In this document: positions 36,859-46,858 of the stretch, piece by piece | Position numbering within the stretch: the stretch's first letter is position 1 | Layout of the letters: each line of letters opens with the position of its first letter | Source of the DNA: DSXH01 sp020724325 | Lineage (GTDB): Bacteria; Bacteroidota; Ignavibacteria; Ignavibacteriales; Melioribacteraceae | NCBI GenBank assembly: GCA_040756515.1 | Contig: JBFLYW010000013.1 | Coordinates: forward strand, 1 to 64,000 | Direction of reading: 5' to 3' | Length of the DNA: 64,000 nucleotides | Position numbers and translations under genes: made by a program | Notes under the pieces: model-generated | The model's input: only the letters and a program-made list of their open reading frames with translations | Database searches by the model: none | Told to the model about the DNA's origin: nothing

Positions 36859-37815
36859 ATGCTTAAGATTTACGAAGAGAATAATTTAGAGCACATCTCA
36901 CTCGAAAACGATTTTATTAAAGTTGTATTTCTTCCTCAAATCGGCGGAAAGATGATCAAGTTCATCAATAGAAAAACAGGAACTAATTTTCTACTGGATC
37001 CGCAAAACAAAGAGAAAGGTTACAAAAAAGCTTTCCATGGCGCTCCTTTCAGAAATTATGATGTAAGTGGTTTTGTTGAATGTTTTCCAACAGTAGAAGC
37101 GTGTAATATACAAACCAAACTCGGTTCAAAAATATCATTCCCAGATCACGGTCAGTTATGGTCTAAGCCCTGGCGGTATCAAATATCTGAAGATGAAACA
37201 TTAATCCGTACGGCTAAAGGAATAAACTGGGATTATTCATTTACTAAAAAAGTACGTCTGGAAGAAAACCGATTTGTAATTGACTATCTGGTAGAAAACA
37301 ATGAAGAGGAACCATTACCATATGTATGGGCGGCACATCCTCTTTTTAATATTGATGAAGGAGACGAAATTTACTTAACCGATGAAATTCAAAAAGTTTT
37401 TCTTTACTGGGCAAACGATGTTTCGCTTGGGAAAAAAGGCGACTCTTTAAGCTGGCCTTTACTTGATGAAAATAATGATTATTCAAAAATCCCGAATAAA
37501 AATTTCAACAAGGCAGTTAAATTATTTTCCGGCAAGCTTAATGAACCCGTCTGGGCAGCATTTCATAAAACAAAAAACCGTGAATCGTTTATGATTAGTT
37601 ACGATAGTGTAGAAATTCCTTATCTGGGAATCTGGCTTTGTTACGGCGGCTGGCCCGAAGATAACTCCAATAAGCATTTTACAATTTCGCTGGAACCAAC
37701 AAATTCGTGTTCCAATTCCCTTGCAGAGGCAATTGAAAATAATAAATGTGGAATTATACATCCACTTCAAAAAAGTGAATGGAAAATTGAGTTTATGATT
37801 GTTAATGAAATTTGA
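36859..37815 (+). CDS. Galactose-mutarotase-like (aldose epimerase fold) protein
   Basis: This 318-residue cytoplasmic protein looks like a galactose mutarotase-like sandwich: NDFIKVVFLPQIGGKMIKFINRKTG at the N-terminus, FPDHGQLW with a His, YVWAAHPLFNI with a catalytic-type His, and SLEPTNS with a Glu near the end. These match the His/His/Glu set of aldose 1-epimerases. The sugar is unknown. I start at ATG 36859, with GGGAGG seven bases upstream, not at the TTG 12 bases before. It lies between the M24-like protein and the symporter. Confidence 0.75.
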   Translation: MLKIYEENNLEHISLENDFIKVVFLPQIGGKMIKFINRKTGTNFLLDPQNKEKGYKKAFHGAPFRNYDVSGFVECFPTVEACNIQTKLGSKISFPDHGQLWSKPWRYQISEDETLIRTAKGINWDYSFTKKVRLEENRFVIDYLVENNEEEPLPYVWAAHPLFNIDEGDEIYLTDEIQKVFLYWANDVSLGKKGDSLSWPLLDENNDYSKIPNKNFNKAVKLFSGKLNEPVWAAFHKTKNRESFMISYDSVEIPYLGIWLCYGGWPEDNSNKHFTISLEPTNSCSNSLAEAIENNKCGIIHPLQKSEWKIEFMIVNEI

Positions 37816-37949
37816 TTAGTAAAATATTTCTTGATTATAGCAAGAAAAAAATTTTTTTATTTTCATTTGTGTATTAGGAAAATAAAATTTGATTCTTTAA
37901 CTTGCTCGTGTCCTAAGAACCGATTTCAAATTTTAATTCCAAGCGGCTA

Positions 37950-38159
37950 ATGTTAAAAATAACACTCGAACCAAAAGATCATGTCAATAATATCTCGCCA
38001 AATCAAAATGAAGATCTGAATTTTGAATTAAAAGTTGTAACGGAAGGTCTGTTTCCGGAAGTCCGTCTTAGTTTCATTTCAGATAATTCAAAGAGAAGAT
38101 CGAAAGAAAATCCACCCCAAAATATCTTAACACAAAAAGCAATCTATCCGGATAATTAA
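37950..38159 (+). CDS. Small open reading frame, uncertain
   Basis: This 69-residue frame lies in the 358-bp gap before the symporter. The product is soluble and polar, with Asn/Lys/Glu-rich segments and no signal peptide, motif or recognised family. There is no good ribosome-binding site (TTCCAAGCGGCTA before ATG). It may be chance, a remnant or a real small protein. Nothing else is seen at 37816-37949. Confidence 0.25.
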   Translation: MLKITLEPKDHVNNISPNQNEDLNFELKVVTEGLFPEVRLSFISDNSKRRSKENPPQNILTQKAIYPDN

Positions 38160-38173
38160 TAAAGGGAATAGCA

Positions 38174-39835
38174 ATGCAAGCTATCGGACTAACCATAATT
38201 GATTGGATAATAATTCTAATCTACTTTGCATTTGTATTAGGAATTGGATGGTACTTAAAAAAGTTTACGAGAAGCGGCGAAGATTTTTTTCTTGCCGGAA
38301 GAAAAAACTCATCGTGGGTTGCTGGACTCGCTTTTTTATCTGCAAATCTTGGCGCACTCGAATTGCTTGGCATGACGGGTAATACTTTTAAGTACGGAAT
38401 GTATGTAGCTCACTTTTACTGGATCGGCGCGATTCCAGCAATGGTTTTTCTTGGCATTTATATGATGCCATTCTATTACAGCAGTAGAATAAAATCAATT
38501 CCCGGCTACCTTAAACTTCGATTCGATGAAAAGACACGCGTGTTAAACGGAATTTCTTTTGCAGTTATGACGCTGCTTGTTTCGGGCATCAACCTTTATG
38601 CTATGGCTCTTGTGCTTCATACATTCCTTGGCTGGAACTGGGATGTTAGTATGTGGGTAAGTGCACTAACGGTTATGGGTTATGTAACACTTAGCGGTTT
38701 GATGTCTGCAATCTTTACAGAGATAATTCAGTTCTTCCTAATCTGGTTCGGGCTGTTTCTCGTTTCAATTTTAGGAATAATTGAATTAGGAAGTCTGGAT
38801 CAAATATTAAATAGATTACCTGAATCGATGAATACTCTCTGGTCAACATCATCGGACCCATCTAAAAACGGAATGCTTGTTCATTGGGCTGGAATTGTAT
38901 TGGGGCTTGGATTTGTTTTATCATTCGGATATTGGACTACCGACTTCCTGGTTGTTCAGCGGGCATTTTCTGCTAAGGATTTAAGAGCCGCACGTATGAC
39001 GCCCATACTCGCATCATTCTTCAAAATGGCATTGCCGTTTATAGTAATACTTGCCGGACTTATTGCAATTGCACTTTCAAACGATCCTGGGAGCGGGTTC
39101 AAACTTTTAGAAGACGGAGGTCGTGTTAATTATGATTCGGCTTTACCGCTTTTAATTGCAAGATATTATCCAAGCGGATTAGTAGGACTTGGTATAACGG
39201 CACTTTTAGCCGGATTTATGGCCGGGCAAGCCGGAAACATAAGCGCATTTAATACAGTATGGACTTATGATATTTATAAATCTGTTCTGAACAAAAACGC
39301 ATCGGATTCGCATCTGCTCTGGATGGGGCGTGCTTCAACAGTTGTTGGAGTTATTATTTCTCTTGGTACTGCTTATTGGGCAAAAAGTTTTCCGAGCATA
39401 ATGGATTATATGCAAGCAATTTTTTCTTGGGTTAACGCTCCTCTCTTTGCTACAATGTTATTAGGAATGTTCGTCTGGTGGATAACACCAAACGGTGCTT
39501 TCTGGGGACTTGTTGTAGGAATGGTTTCTTCATTTTTAATGTGGCTTGGAGTTAAATTTCATTGGTTCAATGAAAGTATAATTACAATGTCCTCGGTTCA
39601 AAGTGATATGGCTGCAAACTTTTGGCGTGCGTGGTGGGCTTGGCTAATCTGTTTTGCTCTAACTGTTCTTATTAGTTTCTTTACAAAGAAAAAACCAAAA
39701 GAAGAATTGGCTGGGCTTGTTAAAGGATTAACAGAAGAAAAACACGATGCTCATTTACCTTTTGTAAAACGTCCTGTATTTTATGCCGCAATTTCAATTA
39801 TTCTTTTGATCGTATTAAACTTATTATTCTGGTAA
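38174..39835 (+). CDS. Sodium:solute symporter (SSS family)
   Basis: This 553-residue inner-membrane protein has about 13-14 hydrophobic helices of the SSS family: IDWIIILIYFAFVLGIGWYL (TM1), GEDFFLAGRKNSSWVAGLAF, SIPGYLKLRFDEKTRVL and LLAGFMAGQAGNISAFNTV (the region equivalent to the Na+-site helix). It couples Na+ to uptake of a solute. Neighbouring glycosidases, a mutarotase-like protein and galK make a sugar the likelier cargo, though an xdh locus follows. AAAGGGA lies upstream of ATG. Confidence 0.9.
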   Translation: MQAIGLTIIDWIIILIYFAFVLGIGWYLKKFTRSGEDFFLAGRKNSSWVAGLAFLSANLGALELLGMTGNTFKYGMYVAHFYWIGAIPAMVFLGIYMMPFYYSSRIKSIPGYLKLRFDEKTRVLNGISFAVMTLLVSGINLYAMALVLHTFLGWNWDVSMWVSALTVMGYVTLSGLMSAIFTEIIQFFLIWFGLFLVSILGIIELGSLDQILNRLPESMNTLWSTSSDPSKNGMLVHWAGIVLGLGFVLSFGYWTTDFLVVQRAFSAKDLRAARMTPILASFFKMALPFIVILAGLIAIALSNDPGSGFKLLEDGGRVNYDSALPLLIARYYPSGLVGLGITALLAGFMAGQAGNISAFNTVWTYDIYKSVLNKNASDSHLLWMGRASTVVGVIISLGTAYWAKSFPSIMDYMQAIFSWVNAPLFATMLLGMFVWWITPNGAFWGLVVGMVSSFLMWLGVKFHWFNESIITMSSVQSDMAANFWRAWWAWLICFALTVLISFFTKKKPKEELAGLVKGLTEEKHDAHLPFVKRPVFYAAISIILLIVLNLLFW

Positions 39836-39846
39836 GGAGATTCTAA

Positions 39847-40047
39847 ATGAAACCGATATGGTATTTTGTAGGGTTAATTATGATTGTGATTGGCTCATTA
39901 ATTTTTTTAACCGGAATCTATCTGCTATTAAATCCTCCAGCGGAAAAAACAGTGCTTTCTGAAATCCATCCCAATTTGTGGTGGGGAATAATTATGGTTT
40001 TATTCGGAGGAATAATGTTCCTTAAAACAAGAAAGCAGATTGTTTAA
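39847..40047 (+). CDS. Small two-helix membrane protein
   Basis: This 66-residue protein has two hydrophobic helices (about 6-27 and 44-60) separated by a short polar loop (NPPAEKTVLSEIHPN). AAGGAG precedes ATG by seven bases and it starts 11 bp after the symporter stop, so it is translated from the same message. It might be a symporter accessory subunit; that is inference. No family name is known to me. Confidence 0.7.
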   Translation: MKPIWYFVGLIMIVIGSLIFLTGIYLLLNPPAEKTVLSEIHPNLWWGIIMVLFGGIMFLKTRKQIV

Positions 40048-40126
40048 GCTATTCATTCTTTGAAAAAAATAGATTAGTTTTGCCATAGAAATTGTACTAA
40101 ACTAATTTTGGTACAACGGCGTGCTC

Positions 40127-41554
40127 ATGGAAAAATTAATAACATTTCTTTGTAATAATGAACTCGTCTCAGTTCAAATAAATCCCGCTATTACTCTATT
40201 AGATTTTATAAGGAACAATAAAAAACTAACCGGTACAAAAGAAGGGTGCCGCGAGGGTGATTGCGGTGCGTGTATTGTTATGTTAGGTTCGCTCATTAAA
40301 GGTAAAGTAAAGTACAAAACTGTTAACTCTTGCTTGCTGCCAATTGCAGATATAAATGGTAAGCACGTTGTTTCAATTGAAGGATTAAATAATAATGAGC
40401 TGAATTTTATTCAACTGCAATTTATTGATGAAGGCGGAACTCAGTGCGGTTTTTGTACTCCGGGCTTTATTGTATCACTTATAAATTATTTTGTTAATAA
40501 TAACCATTACAATTTAGATGATGCTGTTGCCTCTCTGGATGGCAATATTTGCAGATGCACTGGATACGCCGGGATTAAAAGAGCGATAAAAAGTACATTA
40601 ACTTATCTGGCTGAGAATAATTTTCCTAAGGATAATCAGATTTTATTCCTTATCAATAAAAAACTTCTTCCAACGTACTTTGCTGAAATTCCTAAAAGAC
40701 TGAAATCGATTCAGAAAAATATTGGCATAGAAAAAAAACAAAAACTCATTAATGGTAATATTATTTCCGGCGGAACAGACCTGTATGTTCAAAAGTGGGA
40801 AGGTCTGCCCGAAGAAAAAAATATTTTTATTTCGGAAGAACCTAACCTGAAATCAATTTATAAAAAACAAAACCGAATCTTTGTTGGCAGCGCCGTTACA
40901 ATTAATGAGTTTAATGATTCACCATTAATCCAGAAATATTTTCATTATCTAAAAAATTACTTATTGTTATTTGGTTCTATGCCGATAAGGAACAGAGCCA
41001 CTGTTGCCGGAAACATTGTTAATGCCTCTCCGATCGGCGATATGACAAGCATATTGCTGGCACTTAATGCTAGTCTACTTCTGCAGTATAAAAGTAAAAA
41101 AAGAAGAGTTCCTTTATCAGATTTTTATTTAGGTTATAAAACGCTCAATAAAAAGAAGAATGAATTAGTTAAAGAAATATCGATCCCAATTCCCAAAGGG
41201 AATTTTGTTTTTAGTTACGAAAAAGTTTCTAGAAGAACTTATTTGGATATTGCAAGTGTTAACACATCAATTGCAATACAAATGCAAAACGGATTAATTG
41301 CAAAAGCGTCACTTTCTGCCGGCGGTGTTGCACCAATCCCGCTTTTTCTTAAATCAACCAGTAAGTTTCTAGAGGGAAAGAGTGTAGTCCCTTCAGTGAT
41401 TAGTTATGCAGTTGAGCTTGCTAAGAAAGAAATTTCTCCAATATCCGATGCGCGCGGGTCAAAAGAATATAAGAGTTTGCTTCTGGGGCAATTAATAAAA
41501 GCCCACTTTGTAAAACTATTTCCGAACTTAGATTCTGCAGAGGTGATAGGATGA
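40127..41554 (+). CDS. xdhA: Xanthine dehydrogenase small subunit (2Fe-2S plus FAD)
   Basis: This 475-residue subunit carries electrons from the molybdenum centre to NAD+. The plant-type 2Fe-2S ligands are Cys41, Cys46 and Cys49 (GCREGDCGACI) with a fourth Cys after. The second cluster domain has CGFCTPGF and ICRCTGY. The FAD domain (about 195-475) contains GGTDLYVQ and NRATVAGNIVNASPIGD. I start at ATG 40127; the upstream GTG adds two residues. It overlaps the molybdenum subunit by four bases. It is a fused iron-sulfur/FAD subunit, unlike the separate subunits of the second system at 50.7-52.5 kb. Confidence 0.93.
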   Translation: MEKLITFLCNNELVSVQINPAITLLDFIRNNKKLTGTKEGCREGDCGACIVMLGSLIKGKVKYKTVNSCLLPIADINGKHVVSIEGLNNNELNFIQLQFIDEGGTQCGFCTPGFIVSLINYFVNNNHYNLDDAVASLDGNICRCTGYAGIKRAIKSTLTYLAENNFPKDNQILFLINKKLLPTYFAEIPKRLKSIQKNIGIEKKQKLINGNIISGGTDLYVQKWEGLPEEKNIFISEEPNLKSIYKKQNRIFVGSAVTINEFNDSPLIQKYFHYLKNYLLLFGSMPIRNRATVAGNIVNASPIGDMTSILLALNASLLLQYKSKKRRVPLSDFYLGYKTLNKKKNELVKEISIPIPKGNFVFSYEKVSRRTYLDIASVNTSIAIQMQNGLIAKASLSAGGVAPIPLFLKSTSKFLEGKSVVPSVISYAVELAKKEISPISDARGSKEYKSLLLGQLIKAHFVKLFPNLDSAEVIG

Positions 41555-43809
41555 GAAGCTACGATTCAATTCAACATGTTAGAGGGGAATCTAAATTTGT
41601 TGATGATCTGACAGCACCCGAAGGTACATTGTTTGGATATCTATTCTACTCACCAATTGCACATGGAAAAATTTTACAGTTAGACTTTACAGAAGCAGCA
41701 AAAATTAACGGTGTATGCTGTGTTGTTTCTGCCAAGGATATACCCGGCGATAATCAAATAGGTGGAATAATTTTAGATGAAGAACTTTTTGCAAGTAAAG
41801 AAGTTCATTATACCGGTCAGCCAATTGCTCTGGTAGTAGCACGAGATCGGGTTACAGCGCACAAGGGTTCAAAAAAAATTAAAGCTGAGTATGAAAGATT
41901 AGAACCGGTATTCGATCCGCGCGAAGCATTTGAAAAAGGAAGTTTGATAATTCCTCCCAAAATATTTTCGCTTGGTGATGTAGATTCATCATGGCAGAAT
42001 TGCGATTACATAATAAACGGCAAGGTGGATTCGGGTTCGCAGGAACATTTATACTTGGAAACGCAAGGTGCGCTCGCAATTCCTGCAGAAAGCGGCGGAG
42101 TAAAAATTATTTCGTCAACTCAAGGTCCAACCGCAGTTCAAAAAATAGCTGCACGTGTTCTTAATATTCCGATGAATAAAATAGAAGTTGATGTACCGCG
42201 TCTTGGCGGCGGATTTGGCGGCAAGGAAGATCAGGCAACTGCATGGGCTGTTATGGCTGCACTTGCTGCGCTAAAATTGAACAGACCGGTAAAAATTATT
42301 TTACCCAGACAGGAAGATATGCGGATGACCGGTAAACGTCACCCGTATTCATCCGATTATAAAATCGGTCTAACCAAAGAAGGAAAGATACTTGCTTATC
42401 AAACATGGTATTATCAGAATGCCGGCGCATCTGCAGATTTATCAACTGCAATTCTTGAAAGAACTTTATTCCACGCAACTAATAGTTACTTTATACCTAA
42501 TGTTAAAGCAACCGCATATTGCTGCAGAACAAACCTTCCTCCATTTACTGCATTCCGTGGTTTCGGCGCTCCTCAGGCAATGTTTGTAATTGAATCGGCT
42601 ATTCATAAAGCTGCCGAAGTAATGGGAGTTACTCCTTCTTATTTACAAAAGAAAAATTTGCTGAAAGAAGGCGACGAATTTCCCTACGGACAAAAAACAG
42701 AAAATTGCCGTGCTGAAAAATGCTTTATAGAGGCAGAAAGAAGATTTGATTTTCAATCTCAATTGGATCTGGTGAAAGAGTTTAACAATAGTAATAAGAT
42801 TCACAAAAAGGGTATTGCTCTTATGCCCGTCTGCTTCGGTATTTCTTTTACTACAACATTTCTAAATCAGGCAAGTGCACTCGTTCATGTTTATACCGAT
42901 GGAAGTGTTAGGATAAGTACCGCTGCTGTTGAAATGGGTCAGGGCGTAAATGCAAAGCTTATTTCAATTGCATCAAGAATATTTTCTATTAATCCTGATC
43001 GAATTAAAATTGATACAACAAACACATCACGTGTTGCAAATACATCTCCTACAGCGGCAAGCAAAGGAGCTGATTTGAACGGCTATGCTACTATTGATGC
43101 ATGCAATTTGATTTTAGAACGACTTCTAAAAATTGCTGGGGAAATGTTAGAGGCAGACGATTCTACACAAATAACAATTAAAGATGAATTTGTTCATCTG
43201 AACAATGAAAAAACCGATATCGATTGGATAAAGATAGTTAATAGTGCATATGTGAATAAAGTAAGCTTGTCTGCTCAGGCGCATCATGCTACTCCTAATA
43301 TCTATTTTGACCGTCAGAAAATGAAGGGAGACGCATTTGCATATCATGTTTACGGAACTGCATTTGTAGAAGCAACAGTAGACTGCTTAAGAGGAACTTA
43401 TGTAATCGACTCTGTTAAAGTCGTTCATGATTTTGGTAAAAGTATTCATCCTGTTACAGACCGTGGACAGGCAGAAGGCGGAATTGTTCAGGGACTTGGC
43501 TGGGTGACACTCGAAGAAATCATCTATAATGAAAACGGAAAGTTACTAACCGATGCTCTTTCCACTTATAAAATTCCTGATATTCACTTTGCACCTAATG
43601 AATTGGAAATCCATTTTCTTGAAGATGTTCCTAATCCTTATGGACCTTTTCAGTCCAAAGCAATTGGCGAGCCGCCATTTATGTATGGAATCGGCGGATA
43701 CTTCGCTGTTATTAACGCAATGAAATCATTCAGACCAGATAAAAATATTATTTACAACTCACCTTTAACTAACGAAAAAGTTCTTATGTGGCTCCATTCA
43801 ACCGATTAA
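41551..43809 (+). CDS. xdhB: Xanthine dehydrogenase molybdopterin-binding subunit
   Basis: This 752-residue subunit binds the Mo cofactor and hydroxylates hypoxanthine/xanthine. Active-site hallmarks are present: GSQEHLYLETQ (substrate Glu region), TAFRGFGAPQ (Arg that orients the purine), EMGQGVNAK and the catalytic Glu in SKAIGEPPFMYG. GGGFGGKEDQ binds the pterin. The set is consistent with a true purine hydroxylase rather than an aldehyde or CO oxidase. It overlaps xdhA by four bases (ATGA). Confidence 0.93.
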   Translation: MRSYDSIQHVRGESKFVDDLTAPEGTLFGYLFYSPIAHGKILQLDFTEAAKINGVCCVVSAKDIPGDNQIGGIILDEELFASKEVHYTGQPIALVVARDRVTAHKGSKKIKAEYERLEPVFDPREAFEKGSLIIPPKIFSLGDVDSSWQNCDYIINGKVDSGSQEHLYLETQGALAIPAESGGVKIISSTQGPTAVQKIAARVLNIPMNKIEVDVPRLGGGFGGKEDQATAWAVMAALAALKLNRPVKIILPRQEDMRMTGKRHPYSSDYKIGLTKEGKILAYQTWYYQNAGASADLSTAILERTLFHATNSYFIPNVKATAYCCRTNLPPFTAFRGFGAPQAMFVIESAIHKAAEVMGVTPSYLQKKNLLKEGDEFPYGQKTENCRAEKCFIEAERRFDFQSQLDLVKEFNNSNKIHKKGIALMPVCFGISFTTTFLNQASALVHVYTDGSVRISTAAVEMGQGVNAKLISIASRIFSINPDRIKIDTTNTSRVANTSPTAASKGADLNGYATIDACNLILERLLKIAGEMLEADDSTQITIKDEFVHLNNEKTDIDWIKIVNSAYVNKVSLSAQAHHATPNIYFDRQKMKGDAFAYHVYGTAFVEATVDCLRGTYVIDSVKVVHDFGKSIHPVTDRGQAEGGIVQGLGWVTLEEIIYNENGKLLTDALSTYKIPDIHFAPNELEIHFLEDVPNPYGPFQSKAIGEPPFMYGIGGYFAVINAMKSFRPDKNIIYNSPLTNEKVLMWLHSTD

Positions 43810-43889
43810 TGATTCCGAAAGAAGTTTCAACTAAGAATCGTTTTAGGTAAATTTGTTCTGTATTATTGAGATTATTTTGAGGAAAGGTA

Positions 43890-45353
43890 ATGAGTAATTG
43901 GAATTGGCAAGTTGAAAATAAAGACTATCTTCAAAAAACTATTAAACGCTGCCGGGAAAAAAAAATAATACTTCCCACATTCGAACAACTAAAAAAACCC
44001 GCGACAATTCCTGAATCAATAAAAACAAAATTAAAATCTGTCGGGTTACATGAAACAAATCCTCTTAATCTTTTTCGCATCAATTGGCGCAACGATCCGG
44101 TTACGGGCGGAATAGGCGAAATTAATTTTTTAGAAATTCCAAAAGAGATTACAGGCGTAAAAGCAAGAATTATTGGATTGGTAGGAAAGTATTTTCCAAC
44201 CGGCGCACATAAAGTAGGTGCAACTTACGGTTGTCTTGTACCATATCTTGTTACGGGAAGATTTAATCCTGAATATCATAAATCTGTTTGGCCCTCAACG
44301 GGTAATTATTGCAGAGGCGGCGCTTTCAATTCTGTGTTACTAAATATTCATGCAGTTGCAATTCTTCCGGAAGAAATGAGCAAGGAAAGATTCGATTGGC
44401 TTAAACAAATTGGTGCGGAAGTTTTTGCAACCAATGGATGCGAAAGTAACGTAAAAGAAATTTATGATAAATGCCATGAGCTGGAAGCGATAAGCGACGA
44501 GTATCTTATTTTTAACCAGTTCGATCAGTTCGGAAACCCAATCTGGCATTATGAAATTACAGGCTACACTATTGAAAAACTTTTTGATCAGATAAAGAAT
44601 GATAAGAGCAGACTAAGCGGATTTATAAGCGCTACCGGGTCTGCCGGAACAATTGCTGCTGGAGATTATCTTAGAACAATTTTTCCTAATATAAAAATTG
44701 TTGCTTCCGAAGCTCTTCAATGTCCCACTTTATTTATGAACGGTTTTGGCGGTCATAGAATAGAAGGAATTGGAGATAAACATATTCCATGGATCCATAA
44801 TGTTAAGAACACCGACTGTGTTGCAGCAGTTGATGATGATCAGACACTACGATTGCTAAGATTATTTAACGAGCCGAATGGTAAAAAATGGTTAAGAATA
44901 CTTGGTGCAAATACTATTGCGATTGATAAGTTAAATGAACTTGGAATATCTTCTATTTGTAATTTAATCGCGGCTATTAAACTTGCAAAGTACTACGAGA
45001 TGAACGAGAATGATATAATATTTACCATCTTTACAGATTCTGTTGATATGTATTATTCCCGACTTATTGAAATGAATGAAGCAAGGAGCATCTATTCAGA
45101 GGTTCAGGCAGAGATTGACTGGACGACTGCCATCAAAAATCAGAGTATCGATTACTTCAAAGAATTGAGTTACTACGATAAGAAAGCGATTCATAACCTA
45201 AAATATTTTACCTGGGTAGAGCAGCAGGGTAAAGATGTTAAAGAATTAAATGAACAGTGGTATGATGAGTACTACTGGCACCAAAGATTTTCAGTTGTTC
45301 CGATGTGGAATAAATTGATCGAAGATTTCAATCAACAAGTCGGAGTTGAATAG
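43890..45353 (+). CDS. Fold-type-II PLP enzyme (cysteine synthase / TrpB-like)
   Basis: This 487-residue protein has a PLP lysine in PTGAHKVGATYG (about 110), a phosphate/substrate loop PSTGNYCRGGAFNS and the glycine-rich SATGSAGTIAAGDYL. The family is annotated only as pyridoxal-phosphate-dependent. GAGGAAAGG precedes the start. It sits between the xanthine dehydrogenase and hydantoinase genes, so it probably handles an amino-acid-like product of purine ring opening. Its TAG stop lies within the first bases of an inverted-end element. Confidence 0.8.
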   Translation: MSNWNWQVENKDYLQKTIKRCREKKIILPTFEQLKKPATIPESIKTKLKSVGLHETNPLNLFRINWRNDPVTGGIGEINFLEIPKEITGVKARIIGLVGKYFPTGAHKVGATYGCLVPYLVTGRFNPEYHKSVWPSTGNYCRGGAFNSVLLNIHAVAILPEEMSKERFDWLKQIGAEVFATNGCESNVKEIYDKCHELEAISDEYLIFNQFDQFGNPIWHYEITGYTIEKLFDQIKNDKSRLSGFISATGSAGTIAAGDYLRTIFPNIKIVASEALQCPTLFMNGFGGHRIEGIGDKHIPWIHNVKNTDCVAAVDDDQTLRLLRLFNEPNGKKWLRILGANTIAIDKLNELGISSICNLIAAIKLAKYYEMNENDIIFTIFTDSVDMYYSRLIEMNEARSIYSEVQAEIDWTTAIKNQSIDYFKELSYYDKKAIHNLKYFTWVEQQGKDVKELNEQWYDEYYWHQRFSVVPMWNKLIEDFNQQVGVE

Positions 45354-45411
45354 AACTCTGGTTTATTAACTAATTATGGTCACAAAAGATCATGATAATC
45401 CAGGTTCTATT
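45349..45411 (+). repeat. Short inverted-end element between the PLP and hydantoinase genes
   Basis: A 63-bp element, left end AATAGAACTCTGG and right end CCAGGTTCTATT. It contains the stop codon of the upstream gene (TAG in its third to fifth bases). The frame of the next gene could be read through it from 45376 (MVTKDHDNPGSI), but the conserved protein starts later. The internal spacing of ATG/GATCATGATAATCC words resembles the other elements. Confidence 0.7.
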
Positions 45412-45420
45412 AATGTTACT

Positions 45421-46857
45421 ATGAACGAGAATCAAAACATACTTCAAAACATTCTGATATCTGCCGGTGGAAATAACTTGCTGCTTTGCGATTTGGTTTA
45501 TAATGAGAAAATTATTGACGTAATTCCAAAGTCAGAAAAAGTTATTGAATGGAATGATATTAGAGAAAAAGAGCAGCTCAATAATCTTCTTAAAGAGTTT
45601 GTTAAAGCGGATGAATCAAAAACATTTTTACTTTTAATTCCGGGTGCAATTGATTCACACGTCCACTTCGATACGCCGGGTTTCGAATTCCGCGAGGATT
45701 TTGATCATGCCTCAAAAGCCGCAGCTTCTGGCGGTGTTACAACGGTAATTGATATGCCGTGCACTTCTATTCCTCCCGTAACAACTATTGAGAATTTTCA
45801 GACAAAGCTAAATTCGCTTCGGGGAAGAAGTATTATCGATTATGCATTTTGGGGCGGAGTATCTGGTAAAAATTTTGACGAGCATGAAGTTAAAAAAAAT
45901 ATAATAGAACTATCGGAAGCTGGTGTTGCCGGATTCAAAGTTTATATGATTTCCGGAATGGATTCTTTTACCGACTTATCCGAGCGCCAGATGGAAATTG
46001 CAGCACGTGTAATTGAAAAGACCGGCAAACCGATGGCGGTTCATGCAGAAGATAAGGAACTTATTCATGCTCGCGAAATCAAGTTTAAGAATGCTAACCG
46101 TAATGATTGGAAAGCATATTGCGACAGCCGCGATGCAAGAACCGAGGCAGTTGCTATAGACAAACTGATTGCGATTGTAAGAAAAGTAAATTGCACTACT
46201 CATGTTGTCCATTTAAGTTCGTTAATGGGACTTGAACAAATCAAAAAAGCAAAATCTTCTAAACTTCCAATTACTACCGAAACCTGTCCGCACTATCTTC
46301 ACTTTACACAAAAGGATTTTGAAAACGAAAAAATCAGAAACTTTCTTAAAACAGCTCCTCCGGTAAAATGTGAAAAAGATATGGCTGCTCTCTGGAAAGG
46401 TTTGATTGATGGTTTAATATTATTTGTTGCAACTGATCATGCAGGATGTAATCCCGCTGAAGAAAAATCTGCCAACAACTTTTGGGAAATTTATGGAGGA
46501 ATTCCCGGCGTTGAACACAGAGTTCCATTTCTTTTCAGCGAAGGTTTTCTGAAAGATAAATTTACTCTTCAAAAAACAATTGAGCTGCTAACAATAAATC
46601 TTGCAGAATATTTTCGTCTTAATGGTAAAGGTGTAATTAAACCGGGGTTCGATGCAGATTTCTGTTTAATTGATTTATGGAACTCCCAGAAAGTGGAATC
46701 GGCAAATATGAAATGCAAAGGAAAATATACTCCATTTGAAGGCACAACATTTAATGCGGTTATTAATCAAACATATTTGCGGGGAAGAAAAATTTATGAT
46801 CTGAATGAACCGGTTTCTGATAATTATAATTACGGGAAATTTATAACGGTGAAATAA
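45421..46857 (+). CDS. hyuA: Hydantoinase/allantoinase-family cyclic amidohydrolase
   Basis: This 478-residue enzyme opens a cyclic ureide. Metal ligands are in GAIDSHVHFD (His-x-His), the carboxylated lysine is in VAGFKVYM, further ligands are in AVHAED and THVVHLSS, and an Asp is in VATDHAGC. TETCPHYLHF is typical of allantoinase- and dihydroorotase-type members. In E. coli and gut urate clusters the equivalent is HyuA, the next step after the Mo hydroxylase. I prefer ATG 45421: the 15 residues before it come from the repeat element. No clear SD is seen. Confidence 0.85.
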   Translation: MNENQNILQNILISAGGNNLLLCDLVYNEKIIDVIPKSEKVIEWNDIREKEQLNNLLKEFVKADESKTFLLLIPGAIDSHVHFDTPGFEFREDFDHASKAAASGGVTTVIDMPCTSIPPVTTIENFQTKLNSLRGRSIIDYAFWGGVSGKNFDEHEVKKNIIELSEAGVAGFKVYMISGMDSFTDLSERQMEIAARVIEKTGKPMAVHAEDKELIHAREIKFKNANRNDWKAYCDSRDARTEAVAIDKLIAIVRKVNCTTHVVHLSSLMGLEQIKKAKSSKLPITTETCPHYLHFTQKDFENEKIRNFLKTAPPVKCEKDMAALWKGLIDGLILFVATDHAGCNPAEEKSANNFWEIYGGIPGVEHRVPFLFSEGFLKDKFTLQKTIELLTINLAEYFRLNGKGVIKPGFDADFCLIDLWNSQKVESANMKCKGKYTPFEGTTFNAVINQTYLRGRKIYDLNEPVSDNYNYGKFITVK

Positions 46858-46858
46858 A

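Noticed and set aside
45376..45420. Longer N-terminus for the hydantoinase from 45376
   Set aside because: These codons lie in the inverted-end element and a short linker and are not expected in the family; the conserved protein begins after 45421.
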